The notes under the pieces are model-generated. The model searched no databases. It was not told where the DNA came from and saw nothing but the letters and a program-made list of their open reading frames with translations. Shown here one piece after another: positions 60,798 through 64,000 of a DNA stretch of 64,000 nt; position 1 is the first letter of the stretch; each line of letters opens with the position of its first letter. Origin of the DNA: JAZDOT01 sp043798355 (GTDB lineage: Bacteria > Patescibacteriota > Gracilibacteria > Peribacterales > Peribacteraceae); assembly GCA_043798355.1 (NCBI GenBank), contig JAZDOT010000010.1:1-64000 (forward strand). The letters run 5' to 3'. A program made the translations under genes and the position numbers.

Positions 60798-61046
60798 ATG
60801 GCTCCGCAACCCTTCAATCCTGTGCGTTTTGGCCTTGCCCTCGGCCTCACGTGCGCTGTCGGCGTGCTCTTCCTCGGCGTCTCTGCCCACTACTTTGGGT
60901 GGGGGGAAGAGATGGTCCGGATCTTTTCGACAGTGTACCGCGGGTACGACTCTTCACTCCCCGGTACGTTCTTCGGCATGGGCTATGGCATCGTTACCGG
61001 CCTCGTCACCGGCTGGCTGTTCGCGTGGTTCTACAACAAGCTGTAG
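60798..61046 (+). CDS. Holin-like small membrane protein
   Basis: 82 residues with two long hydrophobic segments (about 10-32 and 55-77). YFGWGEEMVRIFSTVYRGY and GLVTGWLFAWFYNKL resemble short proteins annotated as bacteriophage-holin-like in many bacteria, though nothing phage-like is nearby. TAAGAT gives a leader of about 29 nt. A 95-nt structured element starts 5 nt after its stop. Confidence 0.72.
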   Translation: MAPQPFNPVRFGLALGLTCAVGVLFLGVSAHYFGWGEEMVRIFSTVYRGYDSSLPGTFFGMGYGIVTGLVTGWLFAWFYNKL

Positions 61047-61050
61047 TGAG

Positions 61051-61145
61051 GCGCGAGAGACAAACCTCCGGTTTTTCTCTCGCGGACTCTCTTTTCCCTT
61101 AAAGGTGCGGCTCCAGCGCGGGTACCCCGAGACCCGCGCTTCGCC
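61051..61145. repeat. Two-hairpin structured element, copy B (intact)
   Basis: 95 nt. CGCGAGAGA pairs with TCTCTCGCG and, inside, AAACC with GGTTT around TCC; then GCGCGGGT pairs with ACCCGCGC. Same length and layout as copy A at 22490-22653 without its insertion. Lies in the 3' untranslated region of the holin-like gene. Confidence 0.8.
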
Positions 61146-61262
61146 GCAATTGTTGTATTGCTTCAGCCCGCTCTCTGTTCCGGCAATAACCAGGGATACT
61201 ATCAAAGTGCTCATGTCAGTGGTGTTGGTATTTTTTTGAGGTTGATCGTTTCGGATGGCCTT

Positions 61263-61592
61263 TTAAACCTCAAGCAACGGGTCGAGTAGGGTCAAGAGAT
61301 GGTTACGTTGTGCTTCTGTCAGCTTATTTGGATCTGTGGTGGATGCAGGGTCTGATAGATCCAATAGGTAGCTTACAGGTTCCCGGGCAAGCAAATCAGC
61401 CAAGACACTTGCTTGGTGAAACGCCCTGGTTTCCTCTTCATTTCCACGCAATCGTAGAATTCTCTCAACGTCCTCTTTGTAGAGAGTAAATATTGGAGTT
61501 TCTTCCGTTGCTGGTATCGGACATTCTGGTGTCTCATCTCCTATGGAGAGCTGTGCGACAGGTTGCTGGTCTAATTCAGATGTGGTTGGCAT
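61263..61592 (-). CDS. Unknown acidic protein, 109 residues
   Basis: Acidic, helical second half (YKEDVERILRLRGNEEETRAF, KLTEAQRNHLLTLLDPLLEV). No membrane segment and no recognised family. TAGTAT (61599-61604) ends 6 nt before the ATG, which supports a real gene. Confidence 0.6.
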   Translation of the reverse strand: MPTTSELDQQPVAQLSIGDETPECPIPATEETPIFTLYKEDVERILRLRGNEEETRAFHQASVLADLLAREPVSYLLDLSDPASTTDPNKLTEAQRNHLLTLLDPLLEV

Positions 61593-61993
61593 GTCTGTAT
61601 ACTATCATTCCGTACCATGTCAGATACCTCTGCAATGCTCCCGAAGTCGGGAGACAAAGGATTTCTCTCTTTGGTCTGTCGTGCAATCAGCCCGGCGATG
61701 TTCTTGCATGCCGACCTCTCCGGGGTTATAGTGCAAGAGACATCATCGCCTATCCAGAGAGGCGTCGAGGGCAGCCTTCGCTCCAAAAGAGCTTCGGCCG
61801 CCGCGGGATCTGGCCCGCTAGAGACGCCCCCCAACCACCCCCGCAGGGGGAACGGTGGGAACTCCAGCCCCCATTGGGGGAAGATAGCTTTCCAAGCTCA
61901 CGCTTCCACTCACTGAGAGGTGATTTTCCCCTTATCCCTTCTTAACCTTAACCTTAACCTTAACCTTAGCCTTAGCCTTAATCCCCTAACCCT
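61593..61993. other. 401-bp gap before metK
   Basis: No confident gene. A 99-codon plus-strand frame (61617-61916) has TATCAT 8 nt upstream, but its second half is repeat-like. Two G/C hairpins, CCCCC-GCA-GGGGG (near 61847) and CCCCC-ATT-GGGGG (near 61878), lie close together. A run of hexamer repeats reaches metK. No SAM riboswitch was recognised. Confidence 0.5.
61943..61992. repeat. CCTTAA/CCTTAG hexamer repeat before metK
   Basis: About eight 6-nt units, the longest copy of the family in the window, ending 1 nt before the metK start. Confidence 0.9.
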
Positions 61994-63190
61994 ATGTCCT
62001 ACTTCTTCACTTCCGAATCAGTCACCGAGGGCCACCCTGATAAACTCTGTGACCAGATCAGTGACGCCATCCTCGACGAAGCACTCCGGCAGGACCCGAC
62101 GGCGCACGTCGCCTGCGAATGTCTCGCGACGACTGGCCTCGTGGTGGTCGCCGGAGAGATGCGCACCAAGGGCTACATCGATATCGCGGGGACGGCGCGT
62201 CGCACCATCCGGGAGATCGGGTACGACGATGCCACGTACGGATTCGATCACAAGGCCTGTGCGGTGGTGGTGAGCGTGGGGGAGCAGAGCGCCGATATCC
62301 AGTTGGGCGTGGATCAGGACAAGAACGTTTCCAAGGAGCAGGGCGCGGGCGATCAGGGGCTCATGTTCGGGTTCGCCTGCGACGAAACGCCGGAACTCAT
62401 GCCGCTGCCGATCTCGCTGGCGCACCGCCTCACGAAGAAACTGGCGCAGGTCCGGAAGACGAACGGTCTCACGTATTTGCGCCCCGACGGGAAGAGCCAG
62501 GTGACGGTGCAGTACAGTGACTCCGGCAAGCCGGAGCGCGTCTCCTGCGTCGTCATCTCTACGCAACATGCGGATGCCGTTTCGCAAACGCAGATCCGCG
62601 AAGACATCATCCGCGAAATTATCACGCCGGTCTGCGGGCACTACCTCGATGCCCGGACACTCTACCACATCAATCCCACGGGGCGTTTCGTTATAGGCGG
62701 ACCCCCGGGCGATTGCGGCCTCACCGGACGCAAGATCATCGTGGATACGTACGGAGGGTACAGCCGCCACGGCGGCGGGGCGTTCTCCGGGAAGGATCCG
62801 AGCAAGGTGGACCGCTCGGCGGCCTACGCGGCGCGCTGGATCGCGAAACACGTCGTGAAGTCCGGCCTCGCGAAGAAGTGCGAGGTGCAGATCGCCTACG
62901 CCATCGGCGTCTGTCAGCCCGTCTCCGTGCACGTGGACACCTTCGGGACCTCGACCGTGAATGACCGCATCCTCGAACAGGCGCTCTCGATGGTCTTCGA
63001 TCTCCGTCCTGCAGCCATCATCAGAGATCTCGACCTCCTCCGGCCCATTTACCGGAACCTCGCGACCTATGGTCACATGGGCAGAGAGGACCTGCGGGTG
63101 AAGTGGGAGGAGACTCCGCGGACCGAAGCGCTGCTGAAGGCAGTGATTGAGTTGACGCAGAAAAGAGAGCCGGGAGCTATCAGCTTTTAG
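61994..63190 (+). CDS. metK: S-adenosylmethionine synthetase
   Basis: Makes SAM from methionine and ATP. 398 residues. FFTSESVTEGHPDKLCDQIS, the GAGDQGLMFGFACDET loop, and GGAFSGKDPSKVDRSAAY are conserved, including the ATP- and Mg-binding residues. The start is the conserved one; no leaderless -10 is evident and the repeat lies directly upstream. The 3' end overlaps the convergent gene by 11 bp. Confidence 0.96.
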   Translation: MSYFFTSESVTEGHPDKLCDQISDAILDEALRQDPTAHVACECLATTGLVVVAGEMRTKGYIDIAGTARRTIREIGYDDATYGFDHKACAVVVSVGEQSADIQLGVDQDKNVSKEQGAGDQGLMFGFACDETPELMPLPISLAHRLTKKLAQVRKTNGLTYLRPDGKSQVTVQYSDSGKPERVSCVVISTQHADAVSQTQIREDIIREIITPVCGHYLDARTLYHINPTGRFVIGGPPGDCGLTGRKIIVDTYGGYSRHGGGAFSGKDPSKVDRSAAYAARWIAKHVVKSGLAKKCEVQIAYAIGVCQPVSVHVDTFGTSTVNDRILEQALSMVFDLRPAAIIRDLDLLRPIYRNLATYGHMGREDLRVKWEETPRTEALLKAVIELTQKREPGAISF

Positions 63191-64000
63191 CTTTTAGCTT
63201 GGAGAAAAGATCTGCTCGTGCATCGCCGATGATATCGTCCTTCCCCATGAGCACTTGCTTCATGGCATCACGGAGTGTTTCCTGGAGCAGGCCGGGGCGT
63301 CTCTCCGGTGTCGGGAGCTCATCCGGCGCGAGGAGAATGCGGAAGATGTTCCGGAGCTTGGACGGCATCGTTTGCTGGCATATCTTCTCTTGGACGCGCT
63401 CTCTCACGAGAGCCTCATAGTCCCTCTTCCTGCCGAAAGTTTCACGGAGAATACTTGCCGAGTGTGCGATGCGGGGCGCCACGCGCTCGTCACGCATGAC
63501 CTCCTCGCAGACGCGCCGCGCAATCTCCGTGTCAATCGTCTTGGCGAACGCCTCTGCCTCCTTCCACCATGCACGCCATGCGTCCGCCTCCGTTCTATGC
63601 TCCGGCGAGAGATCGTCATAACGTTGGAGAGAAGACGGCAGGACGGCGCGGAAGTCTTTTGTCATGAAGTCGGGAGTCGCTGTAACGGTCATGCGTCCAT
63701 GAGCACGGTGGACGTCCTTCACAACCCCGGTCATTTTCTTTTTTTTAGTGCTCCAGACGATGTCTCCTGGCTGGAAGCGCCGACTCGCACCTTCATTAGC
63801 GGCTCTGTATCCGAGGATGGCATTGCCAAAAGCGGTGCACGCCCGGGAAATCCGTTCTATGATCTGCGCGGGGACATCGTCTTGAGGCTGCCCCTGTTTG
63901 AGCTCGCGGAGAAGCGCGTAAAGAGCGACTCTCTCATCTCTAGCGACACTGAAGAATAGATCCTCTCGAGCATCCAAGAAGTGCGTGAGGCTGACAATTT
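63180..64000 (-). CDS. Unknown protein, partial (5' end outside the window)
   Basis: The frame stays open to the window edge (before residue LDARED it reads IVSLTHF), so the start is missing. About 270 residues are visible: charged, helical, with a small basic beta segment (GDIVWSTKKKKMTGVVKDVH) like an SH3-type barrel. No family recognised. The last residues (SKLKAKS) come from a GCTTTTA-type repeat at 63183-63203, so the repeat changes the C-terminus. Confidence 0.65.
   Translation of the reverse strand, partial: IVSLTHFLDAREDLFFSVARDERVALYALLRELKQGQPQDDVPAQIIERISRACTAFGNAILGYRAANEGASRRFQPGDIVWSTKKKKMTGVVKDVHRAHGRMTVTATPDFMTKDFRAVLPSSLQRYDDLSPEHRTEADAWRAWWKEAEAFAKTIDTEIARRVCEEVMRDERVAPRIAHSASILRETFGRKRDYEALVRERVQEKICQQTMPSKLRNIFRILLAPDELPTPERRPGLLQETLRDAMKQVLMGKDDIIGDARADLFSKLKAKS

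Noticed and set aside
60798..61046. Prophage indicated by the holin-like gene
   Set aside because: No endolysin, terminase, integrase or structural phage gene is nearby; such short membrane proteins are common outside phages.
61617..61916. 99-codon plus-strand frame with TATCAT 8 nt before its ATG
   Set aside because: The second half is repeat-like and G/C-hairpin-rich, and the start box overlaps the -10 of the opposite gene; described only as part of the gap.
61593..61993. SAM riboswitch upstream of metK
   Set aside because: No conserved SAM-I or SAM-II core was seen and the last 50 bp are simple hexamer repeats.
1..64000. Possible CRISPR arrays among the many repeats
   Set aside because: The arrays have periods of 6-9 nt with no spacers, and no cas gene is present.
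1..64000. Recoding of UGA as glycine, as in Gracilibacteria and Absconditabacteria
   Set aside because: Many conserved genes (pyrB, pilC, smpB-adjacent genes) end at UGA at the family's normal length, and no in-frame UGA was needed inside conserved domains.

Overview
The window is about 64 kb of GC-rich bacterial DNA (roughly 55 % by eye) with compact genes, a standard code in which UGA is a stop, one tRNA and no rRNA or CRISPR. The mix of a type IV pilus operon, RNase J, stand-alone toxin-antitoxin pairs, a UMF1 transporter, a holin-like membrane protein and large cysteine-rich proteins of unknown function suggests a Patescibacteria (CPR) genome. Retained pyrimidine, purine, B6, SAM and pentose-phosphate enzymes make a Peregrinibacteria/Peribacteria-like lineage the best guess. 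That placement is inference; no marker phylogeny was possible.

Layout. 1-9.1 kb, minus strand: the start of mfd, dnaN, a candidate origin with clustered DnaA boxes (2888-3163), a GlmU-like nucleotidyltransferase, an unknown protein, a ComEC-like metallo-beta-lactamase protein, a surface protein and a polysaccharide flippase. 9.2-13.7 kb: pyrB-pyrC and, convergent, RNase J. 13.9-20.4 kb: three paralogous cysteine-rich proteins (34, 40 and 47 Cys in about 550 residues) separated by two toxin-antitoxin modules. 20.5-31 kb: a PP2C-like/propeller membrane protein, a nucleotidyltransferase, prepilin peptidase, a phosphoglycerate-mutase-like gene, a UMF1 transporter, smpB, recR and purH. 31.1-40.6 kb: a type IV pilus operon (response regulator, PilB, PilC, four unusual minor pilins, major pilin). 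40.7-45 kb: a glycosyltransferase, FtsQ-like protein, D,D-carboxypeptidase and LysM/M23 peptidase. 45-49.7 kb: mazEF, tRNA-Asp, a frameshifted SAM-hydroxide adenosyltransferase, Fic, a C39-like lipoprotein and a cyclase. 49.7-56.3 kb is an accessory zone: small genes led by Shine-Dalgarno sites with hairpin terminators, a REP-associated transposase remnant and an S23 protein, interleaved with pyrF, pdxS and pdxT. 56.3-64 kb: comM/yifB, yraN, pgl, zwf, a holin-like protein, metK and a partial unknown gene.

Three window-wide patterns matter most. First, about 30 genes have a TAnnnT -10 hexamer ending 6-9 nt before the start codon, which predicts mostly leaderless mRNAs; this fixes many starts, including GTG and TTG. 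Second, short-period repeat families (7-mers of GCTTTGA and CCAATAA type, 6-mers of CCCTAA type, and REP-like palindromes) lie between genes and also in frame inside conserved enzymes (pyrC, purH). Third, a 95-nt two-hairpin element occurs just after two unrelated genes, and one copy carries a 69-nt palindromic element inserted in it.

Functionally the window combines housekeeping (replication, repair, nucleotide, B6 and SAM synthesis), an envelope block, a complete pilus machine apart from a retraction ATPase, and an accessory layer of toxin-antitoxin modules, Fic and repeats. The cysteine-rich trio is the most interesting uncharacterised system.
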